A stretch of 64,000 nucleotides of DNA, taken from Ficedula albicollis (Eukaryota; Chordata; Aves; Passeriformes; Muscicapidae). Positions 63,668 to 64,000 of the stretch are shown piece after piece. The notes below the pieces were generated by a model that worked only from the letters and a program-made list of their open reading frames with translations, was not told where the DNA came from and made no database searches. A program made the translations under genes and the position numbers. Within the stretch, counting starts at the first letter, position 1, and every line of letters starts with the position of its first letter. The DNA is taken from contig NC_021676.1 in assembly GCF_000247815.1 (NCBI RefSeq), forward strand, positions 2,143,106 to 2,207,105, read 5' to 3'.

Positions 63668-64000
63668 GGCAAGAGAATGCCAATGTTCTTTATTCTATTC
63701 TTTGCTCCACTCTGGCTTCTTCTCAGCAATGTTTCCTAAGTGTAAGACAGAACAACATTTAAATCAAGCATCTAAGTGGATGATGCTGCAGATTCCTTTG
63801 AACTAAGCTTCATATAGCTTTATACCTCTAATTTTGGAGATCATTTCTCCTGTAAAAAAGTATTTGTTCAAGCTACATGCTGTTTCCCTTTTACAATGTG
63901 CAATCTGCCACAAAAACGTCAGTGGCTAAATCCCAAATTCTCTCATGGGTCCCTTGTGATTAAATCATTAAAACTCCTTCCTTCTGTAAAGTCTTTATGA
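63668..64000. other. Non-coding DNA to the window end
   Basis: Ordinary AT-rich sequence, no gene or repeat recognised. Confidence 0.55.

Overview
This is AT-rich vertebrate nuclear DNA, almost certainly from a bird. The best evidence is a set of CR1 non-LTR retrotransposon 3' ends with the avian hallmarks: a GGTCCCTTCCAACCCAAAC-type tail and ATTCTGTGA-like termini. The CR1 pieces at about 29.1, 33.2 and 53.2 kb resemble passerine-type CR1 tails. Nothing looks bacterial or viral: there are no operons, and no open frame is clearly intact and protein-like over any useful length. Nearly all frames above 60 codons are chance frames or translated simple repeats.

Layout. 0-7 kb: unannotated AT-rich DNA with a minus-strand CR1 tail at 6.8 kb. 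7.3-7.8 kb: a pure 481-base C run bracketed by T runs. 8-14.9 kb: non-coding DNA with a 79-bp tandem duplication and a 14-bp AT minisatellite. 14.94-15.18 kb: the one segment I would call a probable coding exon (minus strand, good donor site). 16.4 and 20.6 kb: two inverted copies of a ~265-bp sequence 4 kb apart, the second directly beside a decayed CR1 that still shows the C-terminus of its ORF2. 24.7-25.8 kb: a three-unit tandem repeat and a T-G-T homopolymer block. 29-33 kb: two CR1 tails. 33-43 kb: mostly featureless. 43.8-57 kb: a cluster of young duplications (180 bp, 966 bp, 73 bp, 340 bp, 44 bp), a 174-base C run inside a TA repeat, and a CR1 interrupted by a ~70-bp copy of sequence lying 1.7 kb upstream. 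58.2 kb: a perfect-armed hairpin that looks like a fragment of an ancient interspersed repeat. 63.2-63.6 kb: a third giant C run (406 bases) between T runs.

There is no multi-gene system to describe. If the 15-kb exon is real, much of the window is intron of a minus-strand gene I could not identify. The most notable themes are (1) three giant pure C tracts that are probably assembly artefacts but need checking, (2) many near-identical short tandem duplications, and (3) two non-tandem copies: the inverted ~265-bp pair and the ~70-bp insertion inside CR1. Coordinates of repeats were worked out by hand from the numbered lines; identity values are by eye.
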